Part shown: piece by piece, positions 11,736 through 25,100 of the stretch
Position numbering within the stretch: position 1 is the stretch's first letter
How the letters are laid out: every line of letters starts with the position of its first letter
Origin: Sebastes aleutianus
Lineage: Eukaryota > Chordata > Actinopteri > Perciformes > Sebastidae
Length of the DNA: 64,000 nucleotides
NCBI GenBank assembly: GCA_916700875.1
Contig: CAKAKS010000060.1
Coordinates: 3,147,334 to 3,211,333, forward strand
Direction of reading: 5' to 3'
The notes under the pieces: generated by a model
What the model saw: only the letters and a program-made list of their open reading frames with translations
Database searches by the model: none
What the model was told of the DNA's origin: nothing
Position numbers and translations under genes: made by a program

Positions 11736-13027
11736 CATCATCTCCATTTTCCCTTCTCCCCTTCATCACCATACTACGAGTGGCTCTGGTGTATATCTCC
11801 TGATTTTAATGACCACTGATGACGCACAAACACACATTTCTAACTCCATCTATATGCTGGTAGGCAGGGGCCACACAAAGCCTCTCACTGAAAACTCCTC
11901 TCTCCGTCCCCCTCACAAAGCCCGCATGCCTCTCATTTGTAAATCACTTAAAAGCATGACAAATGTGCATTGGAAGTTTCAGAGCGTCCCTCTTGAAAGC
12001 ATTTTCTAGTCTGCTCATTCGCACCCCTTCTCTGATACACAACCGCATTGTGCTAACTGGGAATATAGCAGCTTGGCATTAGATGCACGGTTATGGTCAT
12101 TTGCTATCAGGACGGTGGCAGGCAGGGTCAGCGTGATTACATTCAGTGTTTCTAGCAGCCGAGCAGAAAGGAGTTTTGTCGTTGTGAAATGATTTGAGAG
12201 CAGCGAGAATGTTCGACTGAAATCCAAAACAAAGGAGTCTTGTCCACAACACTAATCCCACAGGAACATTTCTGCCGTAGACTGGGAATTACTGTGTGTA
12301 TTTCAATCATGTGATGGGCCATCAAGCAGGGGGTTATACAGCATTTTCTTGTGTGTTTGGGTCTGAGCTGACAGCCAGTGGCAAGGAATTTATACCGTCA
12401 CAAACAGTGTTTTACAATGTAGGTTCTGAATGAAACGTAGTGTATTTCAGCATGTTAACAGGTCATCTTATTTATAGAAAAATGTGTGGAAAGGAAAGGG
12501 AGGGGTAGTACTGTGTTTTTAAAAAGTCTGGGTCACAACCCACCAGTGGGAAGATTTGAATGGGTCACTAAGGGGTCACTAATTAGGTAGATATCTCACA
12601 CTGCAGTCTCTCCTGTGGCCATCTAATGTAAGTGCTGTACTGTAAGTGTTCAATATATTGCAAGTCTACATTGAAAAAAAAAAAAAATCAAGGTCATAAC
12701 ATTTATAAATGTTCTTCACAGCTACACCACAAAAAAAAAATCCAATATCAAGTGGTGGAAGTTTTTTGGCAGAGAGGTTCGTGTGGAAAGAACGTTAACG
12801 TTTCATTACGTGTATTCAGCATTCAGCAATTAGCAACAACATTGGTGACAAAAATATCAAGATAAACCGTTTAATTTGATTGTTATTGAAAGTTGGCATC
12901 GACTTTTACTGTCTGGTCTGTAGATTCATTATCTCTGAGAGACACATTTTAATCATTACCACTTAGAGAAGGACATTAAATATCAACTATACAAAATCTA
13001 AAACGGTTATCTTTATACTTCCTGACC
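11736..13027. other. Intergenic, no gene seen
   Basis: Mostly unique sequence with two A runs (about 12673-12686 and 12730-12740). No coding exon is supported. Confidence 0.5.
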
Positions 13028-13215
13028 CAGTGGTGGAAAGTAACTAAGTACATTTACTCAAGTGCTGTGGTACTTGTACTTTACTTGAGTATTTCCATTT
13101 TATGCTATTTTTACTTCTACGTTTCAGAGGACAATATTCTACTTTTCACTCCAATACATTTATTTTTCAGCTGTAGTTACTTGTTACTTTAGAAAATAAG
13201 ATTTTACATTTAAAA
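13028..13215. repeat. Abundant teleost repeat (AGTGGTGGAAAGTAACTAAG type)
   Basis: The words AGTGGTGGAAAGTAACTAAG, ACATTTACTCAAGTGCTGT and TTTTACTTCTACGTTTCAGA are diagnostic of a very common teleost dispersed repeat. This copy is truncated at an A-rich tract. I do not assign a class. Confidence 0.8.
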
Positions 13216-13238
13216 AAAAAAAACATGCAGTAAAGATT

Positions 13239-13600
13239 AAAGGAACAGTGTGTAACATTTAGGATCTATTGGCAGAAATGGAATATAATATTAAGTATGT
13301 TAGTGTTATGTTATGTTTAGTATATAATCATCTGATAATAACAATCGCTGTGTTTTCGTTAGCTTAGAATGAGCCGTTTACATCTACATACGGAGTGGGT
13401 CCTCTTCACGGAGCCAGCCGCCATGTTTTTACAGTAGCTCAGAACGGACAAACCAAACACTGGCTCTAGAGAGGGACATTCACATTTACGCGTCAGCCAC
13501 CATAGTTCTTCTACACGCTCTTACACGGGATCAGCTTCAGTTGGTTGCAATCTGCAAACTCACCGCTAGATGTCCCCAGATCCTACACACTGCCGCCTTT
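13239..13600. mobile_element. Short TIR element (MITE), full-length-like copy (362 bp)
   Basis: It begins AAAGGAACAGTGTGTAAC and ends with CCTACACACTGCCGCCTTT, its inverted partner. The internal words GAATGAGCCGTTTACATCTA and CAAACACTGGCTCTAGAGAG are typical of a percomorph element family. A 3' fragment of the same family lies at 48251-48386 inside znf236 intron 12. Confidence 0.8.
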
Positions 13601-13639
13601 AAAACTGAAAGATTAAACTAGCGTGGTTTCCAACCATAT

Positions 13640-13900
13640 TGACATGTGACCCCTTACGCCGAATTCACACCAGAGCAGCGGCGAAGTGCGGCCTGCGGCA
13701 AGCTGCCATGCGGTGTCTATGAAAAGCTGTGGCGGCTGCTCCCGAGCTCAGCGAGCTGTGGGCGTTTGATTCTGCGGAAAAGTGCGGCCAAATTAAAAGT
13801 TGGGAAAAAGTTGAACTTTTAGCGGCGAAGTGCGCCCAGAGAGGACAATCAGCCAATCAGTTAACAGATCCTGTGACTCCTGTGACATGATGACCTTTGT
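13640..13900. repeat. GC-rich repeat-like segment
   Basis: It contains GAATTCACACCAGAG and two GCGGCGAAGTGCG words about 130 bp apart. It resembles fish non-autonomous elements with internal GC-rich repeats. The minus-strand open frame across it has no recognisable domain. Confidence 0.4.
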
Positions 13901-16900
13901 TACAAAAGAATTTCTTCCCGCCTGAAACACATGAATACGCCTCCCGGCCGCAGAAGGATGTCAAATTATCTAATATTTTACAAAAAAAGCAAATGTGTGT
14001 AGTTGTTGTTTTTTTTCATCTCACGACCCTTCAGACTTTTGTCAACATGTTTAACTGTTTTTACTACAGCAACATTTTAATTACATGATTAAAAATATAG
14101 AACCATCCATTTTCAGAACAATGCCAGCTGTCAACAATGACTTGATGTATGATGACTGTCTGTCTGCCTACAGACTAGACATTTATTATAGACACAACAT
14201 GAGGCTTTGGTGCCAGTACTTGCAACCACAGACAGTATATACTGAGTAAACTCACTGATGAGCTGGACTTACTCTTTAAGGTTTTAGTCACACAGGTGAT
14301 CCATCATCTCTCGTCTATATGTTCTTTATTCTTACTGGGATCAGAACTCATATAGTGTGTGTGTTCAATCCTTCGATGTCTATATCTACTGTATATTGTC
14401 AGAGGTTTTTTAAAAGTTGCTGCTCTCACAGGAAGTTATGGTTTACTGTCAAACCTGCTGTTGCAAATACTTTCCGAGATACTGAAATGATTCCTGTGGT
14501 TTTTAGTGTGTGACATTACCAAGAAAGAAAGCTAAGAGGAAAACCTAATTGATGTTACTAGTCTATAAACAAAATGGTTACAGCTTATTTATACATCACT
14601 GTGGGTTTGCTAACCCATTTTAATACTTCTTACTGTCAGGTCACCTGTGACCTCACTGACGCTGTGAATTATGTCTCTTACAGTGTGTTTTACAACCATG
14701 TGAAATAACAACAAAAAGTACTGGTTACCTAACGAAATGGCTGCCAAGCAATCGTTGCCATCCTCACATAGAAACCCAGATAACACATAGAGGAATCACG
14801 TTGCACAGCCATTCACTACTGTATGGAACTCCCCGAGGACAATGAGGCTTGTTTTCTTATTCTCATGAGCCATAAAATACAGTAGGGAAGTCTGTGCTGT
14901 TGCTTTCACTTCACCTTTTTACTGTTATCTCTTGTCTTAATGAGACATCTAACCACCTAATGCTAAAGGTTTATGTGTGAAATGAGTCACATTCTCCTTG
15001 AGCGCAGCTCGCAAAGTGATGGGGAAATAAGAGACAGAGATGTCTGCGCCCCGATTCAACTTGTTATCAGGCCATTAAATGTGCGTTATCAGTCGTTATA
15101 AGCCTCATGGATGTGGGTCAGTAGGGGCCTACTATGCCTACCACATTGTAAAAGTGAAAGCGAAACTTAAAAGCAACACGTTGTGAAACTGAATGAAACG
15201 TTGAAACTGAATGCAAACGCCACGCTGTCTTTACTACAGCGCCTCACTTCCGCTTCGCGCCCGTTATAATTACTGCAGTCCCTGGAGGTCACTGTTGTCT
15301 CCTTCTATTCCTTCTTCCGGTTATCGACCATGTGAATCGATGAAAAAAAAACTACTAGTGGGTTTAGCAGGGCCCTACATACTACTGATAACGCCCATTT
15401 AATGACCTGATAATCGGCTAGAAAGATAATTTGATCCGATCTATACGCCGTTTGAAGAGGAGCAGTACTTCTTTTGGGCTACACACCTGACAATTTAAAC
15501 TGATACAGCTATCACATCTTCATGATTCGCCCATAAATATGCTGTAATGAAAAATTAACGAGGTATACTTTGTCAAAGGATAAATAATTTATCTCCGCAC
15601 GAGGTTTCAACACCTCCATTAAGCGTCTGGTCACTCCCTGCAGGGCTGTTATCTTCTATTCTACTTCACCGCAGCAACACACACGTAGCGAAAGGATTTC
15701 ACATCACATCAAAGTTTTCAGGCTTTATTTCTGCACTTTGGTGTCTTTGTTCCAAAAAACGCCCACTCATAATACACATATGCACACCTCTGCTCCCACA
15801 CCACCACCACCCCTGTGTCTTTTGTATGAGACCCCCGCCTCATTCCCATTGTCATGTTAATTACCTGTTTGCTCTGTTTTGCAGGAGCCCGCCATCCATC
15901 AAAGCGTCTCCCAGCTTTTCATCTCACACAGTGCATCTCTACCTGTAATTAGGTTTGGGGCATGGGAGAAGATGGATTTTGTTAGCACCCTGCAGAGGGA
16001 AAAGAAGACATTAGGAAGTCTCCATGGCTGTTCTGGGACCAGCCTTTAATGGTGTCTAATTGATCTGAGCTGCCATGGGGCCACGGCTTCATGTGGTAGG
16101 AGGCTGATTATCCTTATGTGTCATCCTCGGTGCACGAGCATTAGCTCAGCGCTCCGGCTTTCACAGCCCGATAAGGTGGGTGCGTGCACGTGTGTGCATA
16201 CAGGTGTGTGCATCTGTGTAGGCAAAATGTATAACTACACATTTGATGTACTCTGCATCTGTGTGACTAAAAGGTGGGGGATGGGATCTATATATGCATT
16301 GCATTCAGGCAGTCACAGATTAGTATGCACCGTATTGCTGTGTGTACTAAGGGTGACTGTGTATTTTTACGAGTGTGTATTATATGCAGTGGCTGAGGAG
16401 AGGAGAGGCTGTGCTGCGGTCAGAATAATTTAACATCCAGATGTGTGCAGGCTTGAGGGAAATCGATACGGACGACGGCTCCCGAGCAGGTGATGAGCAT
16501 ACTGTCATAATGCAATAAGGATGGAGAGGGATTAATATTTAACAGTAATCTGGACTGAGCAGATGGCCGTTCATAAAAACGTTGAGGAGTGTGAGGGTGA
16601 ATTTATATCAAGGCCAAGTAACCACAGTAAACAGTAATATAGTAATCAAAATAAATTGGAATAATAAGTAGTGTTTAGATTACAGCCTGTAAAAACTGTT
16701 TAATTATTTAAGAGTATCGATAAAATACTTATTGGGTACCTACTTATAAGGAAGAAAAGGAAATGTTAGGCAATAAGGGGGTAACCATTTTGTGCTTAAG
16801 AGGGACTTAATAAATAATAAATTACACTTTTACACATAAATTACAGCATTTTCTTTTTATTACTGAGTACCGTTTATTTTTTTAAATATAGTATAACAAT

Positions 16901-18367
16901 TTTTTTTATAAGAATAACTTAAAGTGCCATGTGTAGTTTGGCTCCTTTTCATGACATAGTTGTTGTGAAAGGACATATACAAGTATGCTGGTATCCTGTT
17001 TGTGCCTTACAGTTATTAAAAAATACTTACCCTCCTAAATGCAAGTGTTGTTTCCTGTACTTCACTTGCACCTATAGGTGTCCAGCATTTCCCTGGTACA
17101 ATGAGGGGGCATTGTAGCTTGTGGGCTGCAATCTATAGCGTCACCCATGTTGTCATTTAAAGCATGTTATTGAAAAGATTAGATTACATGAGGCATCAGA
17201 TTACACGACTAGCTTGGAACAACCCTGGTTACGTTACGAGCACTTAATCAGAAACTTCTCGTCTCGTTAAGTGTCCCTTCGTGACGGCGTATAAACATGA
17301 ATCTAAGGTTGGACGGAGCGAATGTAAAAATAATGTTCTGTTTACTTCCTGGTGTTGTGTACTGTAGGGACGTCCGTGCTGCTCTGCTGACCTTCAGCAT
17401 GAAATGAAAAGTGTCTGATGCCTCTGGTGTGTTTGGAGGGGCTTTCTCTTTTTCCGAAGATGGACAGCCATGCATTATTGATTACAAAAACACTCCTGCA
17501 ATGCTATTTCATCTTTTGCAGCACAGCTGACCGTGAATAGGGCTTTACTTTTTTTCAGATTTAGTTGTTTATAAATGTGTGCACCTTTTTGATTGGCTGC
17601 ATGGTTTTGTTTGTGTAATGCTTTCTCCCCCCACCCCCTCTCTCTCTCTCACCTCCTTTCCCTTTAACACCCAGTGGGAGGCTAAACGGTAGATATGCAG
17701 AAACAACTCCCTTATCTCCACATCCCACCACGCAGTACGCTGACAGAGGATTGCACAAGACAAAAGACAAAAGTAGGCAGAGACAAACCGACCTGGAACA
17801 ATGGGAGGTTGAAACACAACCTTAATGGTTATTATCACACCAATTCGTCACACCTAACGTCACTTATTTGACTTTATTTTGAGCATCGTGGTGCAGCAGT
17901 TATTAAAACACACACACTTCATATGTATGTACATATGCATTACATTGTGTACATATGCATGTCAAACATGAGAATGTTTTTGCATATTGCAGTCTGTGTA
18001 TATGCTGTATGTTCACACCTCACTGAACATTTTATGTTTGCATACTCTAAAACCGTTGTTCTCTAATTTCTTTGCCTCACTGTGCTCTACTATTTTGCAC
18101 AACCTGCATGCTGTTAACAATATCTCATTGTAATTCTTATTAATTCTAGTGTCAATTACTGACTGTGAGATGTTAAATATTCATTTGCTCGCTTATTTAT
18201 ATTCTATATTTCTTTCTGGCTCCTCTTTGGCAGCTGCAACATTTCACATTCATTGTGTTTTATGTATATTGTGTCTTGGATTTTCACAATAAAACATCAA
18301 AAATCTTTTGCATGATGAAAAAGCAGAGACCCAGCAGACCGCTGAGTGTTGCTGAGCGTGGCCTTAC
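13901..18367. other. Intergenic, mostly unique
   Basis: No coding exon is supported. Part of it (about 15880-16110) is even in composition and contains TGTAATTAGG and TCTAATTGAT words like homeodomain sites, so it is a candidate conserved non-coding element. A CACAATAAAACATC word near 18285 resembles a polyadenylation signal, but no upstream gene can be linked to it. Confidence 0.4.
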
Positions 18368-18519
18368 CTCCCCCGTCCCCCGTTGAGGCTGGTCACAGGG
18401 GAGGACCATGCCCATGGCGACCACGGCTGTCAGATGCTGTTTCCATGATGCCGAAGAGTGATTGGTTTCATGGATCCGGACGGTGCTCTCCGACAGCGCG
18501 GGGGGAGCCTCTGCCACAC
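18368..18519 (-). CDS. Candidate minus-strand exon of an unknown gene
   Basis: On the minus strand the sequence TTTCTTCTCCCAG precedes a 152-nt stretch followed by GAG|GTAAGG, a good acceptor and a strong donor. One of the three frames is open across the whole segment (2 nt plus 50 codons, beginning VAEAPPALSESTVRIHETNH); the other two contain stops. I do not recognise the peptide. In human, ZNF516 lies next to ZNF236 on the opposite strand, so this could be an upstream exon of that neighbour or of a non-coding transcript; that is inference. It could also be chance. Confidence 0.35.
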
Positions 18520-21500
18520 CTGGGAGAAGAAACGTTGGCAGGATGTGAAATGTTACTGAGCAAGGTCATTCCACGGGTCATCGTAAGACCTGTCACCTCC
18601 CCCTCCCCCCTTTCCCGTCATCGAGGAATTTATAGCCCGGCCTTGTGCTACATATGGAGAATATTGTGTCTGAATTTATCCTTTGTTCGAGACGGGAGTC
18701 TGACTTCGGCTTTGTCTGCCTCTTCGTGAGGTGGTGGTGAATCTGCAGACAACAATGTCCCGGTTTGAAAAGGGAAACATACAAGCCGAAATCAGCAAGG
18801 ACACCCTCCAGGCAACGGTTGTTTCTGTTCTAACCGTGAATAGTCTGGTGGTGTCACTGAATTGCAACAGAAGCTTCTGATTGCACAGGAGTTTTTTCAC
18901 CAGATACCTCATCTGCAAAGTGCTGCAAACAAGCACCGCATTTTCAAGTCTGACTCATGTCTAGCCTCGCGCATTCAGTATCATTGATGTCAGAGCTGTT
19001 GGTGAGGCTTGTTAGCATGAATGACAGGGCTAGAGATGGGACTCAACGACAGCAGCTCTCCTCAACTCTCAGCGTGTTTTCCACAACACCAGTTTTAGCA
19101 TGTGTCCTACAGAGGTGGGCTTCCTGACAATCCCACTCCCGGAGCCCATGACAATTTTAATGATTGATCACTCTCCTCTTGACTGCGGTGAGGCAGACCG
19201 CAGAGCAAAAAGAAAAGCAGAGGGAGGAATGAGGGGCGTGGACAATCCCACAAGGTCAGAGTGATGTCCAGTCTTTTGTTTTCAGTGGTGAGATCAGTGG
19301 CCTGTGCAACCGCGAGGGGACAGGCAGAGTAACCGGCGGCCTGGCAGGAACAGATGTTCTTACACAATGAACATGCATTTGGTTGGCTGCTCATTCACTG
19401 AAAGTCAAGGGGGCTGACTTCCCCTTTTTTAGAAACAAAGAAAGATACAGCAAAGAGGCACAGCTTCCCACCTGTAGGCCTGTATGTTACACCTAAACAT
19501 GTTGCTGAGACTATCAGCCTCCTATACAGTATGATTACGTCCTGCATCTATAGGCATGATAATGTTAAAGTTGCACATAGTCCTGGTGTGTGTTTGCCTG
19601 TATGTTAGATTTTTCAAGATTTTTAAGCGGTCAAACACTCTTTTTTCTTTTTAAAAAATGTATGGACTGAATGGCATTAGTTTCTCTGTTCACAAAGTGA
19701 CTAATACTCCCAGTTATTTTTTTCATTGTATTCCAAACTGGACATAAAGTACCGCAGGATTTACCCTTGATAATTCCTCTAAGCATTATACTGCACTATA
19801 CAGTAGACATTACACACTACATGCAACTATGGCATGTGCTAATTAGTGGATGCCGTGTTCTGAATGGAATATTTGAAGTAAATGATCTACTAGCTCACCA
19901 AACAATTGTCCCAGCAGTTTAACTTGTGGCATAATGTTAAATGGAAAATTGTTTTCCCAATGCAACTGTGTGTAAATTGATAATAGTGGGAACAGTAACT
20001 TGTGGCCCATCAGAGGGAACATACAGGTTTGAACCAATGTTATTTCTTGGTTCATTAGCAAGGACTGGATGATAATACTTCACTCCATCGCACGTGCAGA
20101 TACTGTAGGCTTTTAGATCTAGGATCAGGATGAAACATGATCTAACGAGACAAACATGAACACAAATTCCTGTACTTTTTTTGTTTTTCGCTGATCTAAA
20201 GAGTCATGATATAATCCACGAGTGGCATGACCAGATGGAACCCTGTGGGATTTATTTATATTTGGTCACCAGGATAATAGAATCAATTAACCTACTCACA
20301 TTAATACACACAGTGTTTTTGTTTCAATCACTCTGGACAGCCGTACTCTCTATGTTCGTCCTTTATTTTAACACACAGCTCTGCTCCCTAACGGTCTATA
20401 TTAGAGTGCTTATTTGTGTCAATTGAAAACAAATGTGATCTTGACTCCCTGTCATTGTGAATGTATAAATGAGATGTCATCAATATCAACACCAGATTAA
20501 AAATATCCAAGGAAAAGCATATTAAAAAGAGACCTGAATCTAGTCTTAAACATGACATAAGTCTCCCTGTGTGTGTGCGTGTTTGTGTGTGTTTGTGTGT
20601 GTGTGTGTCTTTCATGTAAGATCAGTTTCAAGTGTTAGGGTAGGATATTCACACACAGTCTTTGAGATCAGTAGCACAGTCCTAAACAGGAACACCAGCA
20701 GAGTGAGCTTGTTGGCATCTCCAGGATTATTGGCCCATAAATGACCAAAGCCGTTCATAACTCATTGCCTCCCTCTGCTGGTGTTAATGCACAGTAAAGT
20801 CATTTTAACAACGTGCATCATACATTCTTGAAAAATCAATATGACATTGTCTAAGGCACTCAGTCGTGAGTGCAAAACTAACATATCACACTTTATGATA
20901 CTTTTATATGTCTGATACTCCTAAGGGACTTAAACTGTGTCATGGGTGACTTTATAGTCACTTTATCATACAGTATTTTATGGTATCTTTTATTTCCTGT
21001 GGTATCAGTAATATTCCAGTAATATCTCGACAGGTACTTTATGAGTCACTGCAATCAATATGTGGTGTTTTCTCTCCTATACGTCGTACCACCAGAACTT
21101 TCCACTAATGTTCCTCCTGGGAATTACGCTGTAGTGTTTTTGTGATATAAGTTACTTTTTCTCTAATTAATGTAATAGAGTTAATATAAGGGTTATTGGA
21201 TGTATGAGTGTGTATGGCCTGGGTAGTGGTGGTAAGGAGGTGTAAAGATAATTAAATACAAGATCAATAGGATCAATCTATCTCTTACATTTGTAGCTAG
21301 CCTGCCTGTTGTTGTTTTTGGAATTGGACTTGTTATTTTATTGTCAGTTTGTGGCTTTTTTTCATGTTCAATTTCAGACGTTATTTACTTCTGTCAGTTT
21401 ATTTACTGTTGGTAGAGGGTTGCGTGGGAAAAAATGAGCTGTGGGCCCCAATTAATTCCCTGGTTGAACAGAAAATTGTTTTGGAATATGCACTGTTTCA

Positions 21501-22000
21501 TTTTTGTTAGACAGAGCAGGTAATAATGCAGTACCCGCCTGTAGGGCCTTATTATTTCAGTTATTCATGTGCTTTAGCAGTGCATATATTACCAAACAAT
21601 TTGCTATAAGTCATATTACCTGAAATCAACAGACAGACAATGGGGCCTTCGGGGGCCCCTGACGGTCCACATACAGTAGACCTACAGCTAAAACAGCTCC
21701 AGGTGGTACATCATTTATCATAGTCATTTTAAATATATATCAATGGGTGTTCCTAACCTATATTATTAAAGGTGGGGGATTTACAATGAATTAAGCCATT
21801 AAGTATAAATGATAGACCTAAACTTTCACTGAAGGAGTGGACTATATCCTATAGGCTTAAATATATCATGTATCACTTATTCATCATTATAAAATTGCTC
21901 ATTCATTTACTAGTAAAACAAGTTGTTGTGTTTTGTGTGCAGCCGAGGATGCATGTACAATGAACCTGACGGTAGATGTCTCCCTACTCCGTGCAGCAGC
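18520..22000. other. Intergenic, upstream of znf236
   Basis: No coding exon is supported. A GT-rich run lies near 20568-20612, and a small GGCCTTCGGGGGCCCC hairpin-like word near 21644-21659. The remainder is unremarkable. Confidence 0.45.
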
Positions 22001-22101
22001 GTGTCTTCATGGGGTCCGATGCTGTCTGCAGCTCCAGATGACAGAGTCGCCATTTTGAAAAGCAAATCGTTCACAGCACACCCGCCCTGAGTACTGGAAC
22101 T
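22001..22101 (+). promoter_or_regulatory. znf236: znf236 5' leader and proximal promoter region
   Basis: The region before the start codon carries CpGs and the word GTCGCCATTTTG (22047-22058). Read on the minus strand this is CAAAATGGCGAC, a close match to the YY1 core often found around transcription starts. An in-frame TGA at 22039 precedes the chosen ATG. An upstream ATG at 22019 opens a different frame of 23 codons, closing at 22088-22090. The transcription start itself cannot be placed; CpG-containing sequence continues into intron 1 up to about 22650. Confidence 0.5.
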
Positions 22102-22153
22102 ATGCCGCGGGGCCGGCCTCGCAAACTGAGAGTTAAAAGCAACGACGGAACAG
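22102..22153 (+). CDS. znf236: znf236 exon 1 (start codon, AT-hook-like)
   Basis: Seventeen codons plus one base, encoding MPRGRPRKLRVKSNDGT, then a GTAACA donor. The start is the first ATG in this frame after the stop at 22039, with A at -3. The RGRPRK core matches the AT-hook minor-groove-binding motif. The 1-nt overhang joins exon 2 to make GAT (Asp18). Confidence 0.8.
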
Positions 22154-25100
22154 GTAACAAGTACCAAAATGCAACGAATAAAAAATACACATTACGATCT
22201 ATCCAAATAACCTGCTATTATGTGGACAAACCGCTCCATGCCTTCTATAATAACACTTCAATGTGGTGTATATAGTCCCCGGATATAGTATTGCGGGTGG
22301 GCTTTGCTTTGTGCGGCGAAGGAGTGATTGAGGCGGAATGATATTAATAACGTCTCGCTGGCTCTTCTTATTGGCTTCCAGTCTCAATTGGTGTCCGCGA
22401 GGGGAAGAGCCGCGGTCTCGTGCACTGTTAGTTAATGCACGTCTCTTTCACTTTAGCTTTGCTTTTTTATCATTTCTCCGTTAGCTTGTTGTTGCTAACT
22501 AGCTCGCTGCGCTACCGTTAGCTTCGAGGCTAACACGCTACAATGTTTACCATTATTTAGATGCTGTGAGGCGCTGCAGGAGCGAGGCTGCAGCCCGGCT
22601 GCTGCCGGTAGCTCCGTTAACGCTGTGAGCTCCGTTAACGGTGCGGTGAGAACAAGTTGGCACATTGACGTGTTGACATGTTAAACTAAGTGTTGAAATG
22701 TGTTGTTAAAGCATTCAGTGTGCTGGCATGTTGGTGCCATCACCGGAATATAATATGTAGCTTAGTTATTATGTGACGTTAGTTGATAAGCTAAACGGCA
22801 CGTTCACCTCACTACTCCGCTGATGAGCTGAAGTTGCTTGGCAACAAAACCAAAGCGACATCACATTAACGTGACATCTACATTTAACAGTGGGTTATAA
22901 TGTCCTTTATATCAGCCACATACTGTCCGAGCGATGCCTGTGTGACTGACATGGAGGATGGGCGTGACGGAACCAAACTGTTGAATATCTCTAAAACACC
23001 CCCACAGCTTCACAGAGGATCATTAGATAGAAACTTTATTTATATGTGACTGCAAATGCATTTCTGTGGTCGCAAGCTTAAGAGAGTGGAACCTAAAATA
23101 ATGTTTCATTCGTCTTCTACGGAGGCAAATAAGGTGAATTAAAAACAAGTTTACCAGCGAACCTCCATCATGTAACGTGACACAGACCTCGCTGTTAATA
23201 GTGTTGTTGTTGTCGAACATAGACTACTGTATTAGTACAATCAGTAAAGGCCTGCTGTTATAGTGGGTGTGGTGGTCTACTGTTAATTTCCATCCATGCA
23301 TTTGAGGGATAACACTTTATTTTTAAGAGTATTTTTAACAGTCAAGCTTAAAAATATAGAATATAGGAAAAATACCAGTGGGCTTAGCCTTGATTTGCCT
23401 AATGGGGATCCCACTAAACAATACAACTCAAAGAGATGAAATGAAAAACCACCTCATGCATTCTTTGGGATTATTTCTTTGTAGTGAAACTAACCTGTCC
23501 CACTTCATTCTGACACTATGAGAAACACTGAATTCATATGGATGCTCAAATATAAAGCCACTGAACGCAGCACCTGAAGTAGAAAACGCTCCATGTACTT
23601 CAGCTATTTCTTGTCAGGAGAAAGCCTCTTGAACCATATTAAGATATTGAAGTGATCTCTCTTGTACTCTATCAGATGCAGATCCCAGTGACACTAAGGC
23701 GGACAGTTTCAGTGATGGAGAGCTCAAGGACAAGAAGTGCACAATATGCTCCCAGGTGTTTACCACTGAGAGCCAGCTGCAGAAGCACCTCCGCGAACAT
23801 GAGATCAACGATAAGGTAAGCACAGCACATGAGTATCGGCACTCAAAGCCATAACAAGACCGTAAACACAGTTTTTAACCTTCTATTTGTCTGGACGACG
23901 TCAGAAGAGTATGCTTGCTCTCTATCGTCGGCACTTGTATTTGTATTGTTGTTACGATTGCACACATTCAGATCTTGAATCTGGCCGGCATATCCACGTC
24001 CACTTAAGTAGAACCACACTATTATTATCAGCCTCTCAACAGCCAGTTGAGATTCAAATGCTCTTTTTGAAGCCACCTTCAGGGTAATTCTTCACAATGC
24101 TAAGCATGGCACCACCACAGGTGCAGTTTGCGTTGGTACAGGGGGCTAACCTAAAATACCTAAAATAATAAAATAATTACCTAAAATAACATCGGAGGCT
24201 CCCTGTCCACACTGAATCTGTTAAATATATGCTTCCTGTTACGTCATGTAAACAAACCACGTTCTCATCAGCTGTGCGCTCGAGATCAGACTGGAGACGT
24301 AACCACTTAAAATATAGATTATACTTGCTATTTATATTGTGATATTTACTGGAAATGACATACAATATAGCCAACAGCAAGTACAAAACGTTTAGGCTAT
24401 CTCCCTCCAGCCAGCTGCCACCTTATTTAGGCTTTTGTAATGAGATGAGGAGGTATCGTATAGGTAACTCCTCATTTCAACTTCACCAATCAGCTGTTCT
24501 TCGTCCATTGCAAAGCTTTCAAAGTGAGCAACAGGAATAAATAGAAACAGGGCGTCTGAAAAAAAGTTCAGCGCAGCGCTTCGTCGATCTTGGCCAGTAA
24601 GGACATTCCAGCAGAAAACAATGCAATCATACTGATTTTGTCGCTGACACTGGCTCGCATTCAGTTAGGTGGTGTAATATGTAGACGACACACAGCATCC
24701 CAATACACTAGACCTCTCTGTGTTGTACACATTACATTCCCTCTAGATTTGTTTTGCTGAACCCCCAACCTTAAAGTTCAAACTGAGCTTATGGGCACCA
24801 CATACACATTTACCAGAGCAGTTGTCACAGTGCAGCTGTGATGGAGGTATGAGGTGACAGCATTTGAGCCCTTACAGGAGCAGTAAGCTTCATCTGTGAG
24901 GTACTTGACCTGTTGTGGATTGCCTTCACATGGCACAACAAAAACTCAGCACTCCACTTGACATTTCCACCAGAGTTTGGTGCAGGTGATGAGGATAACT
25001 GTGTGTCCCAGCTACAGGTTGGATTTGGGCCAAGCTGGTGGCTTACCGTCAAAGCTGGAGGTGTCCTGGATTTTTCAGCTCAGATGATTTTTCACAATGT

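Noticed and set aside
19107..19394. 95-codon minus-strand frame
   Set aside because: No domain, no splice-bounded conservation signal and not linked to a neighbouring exon.
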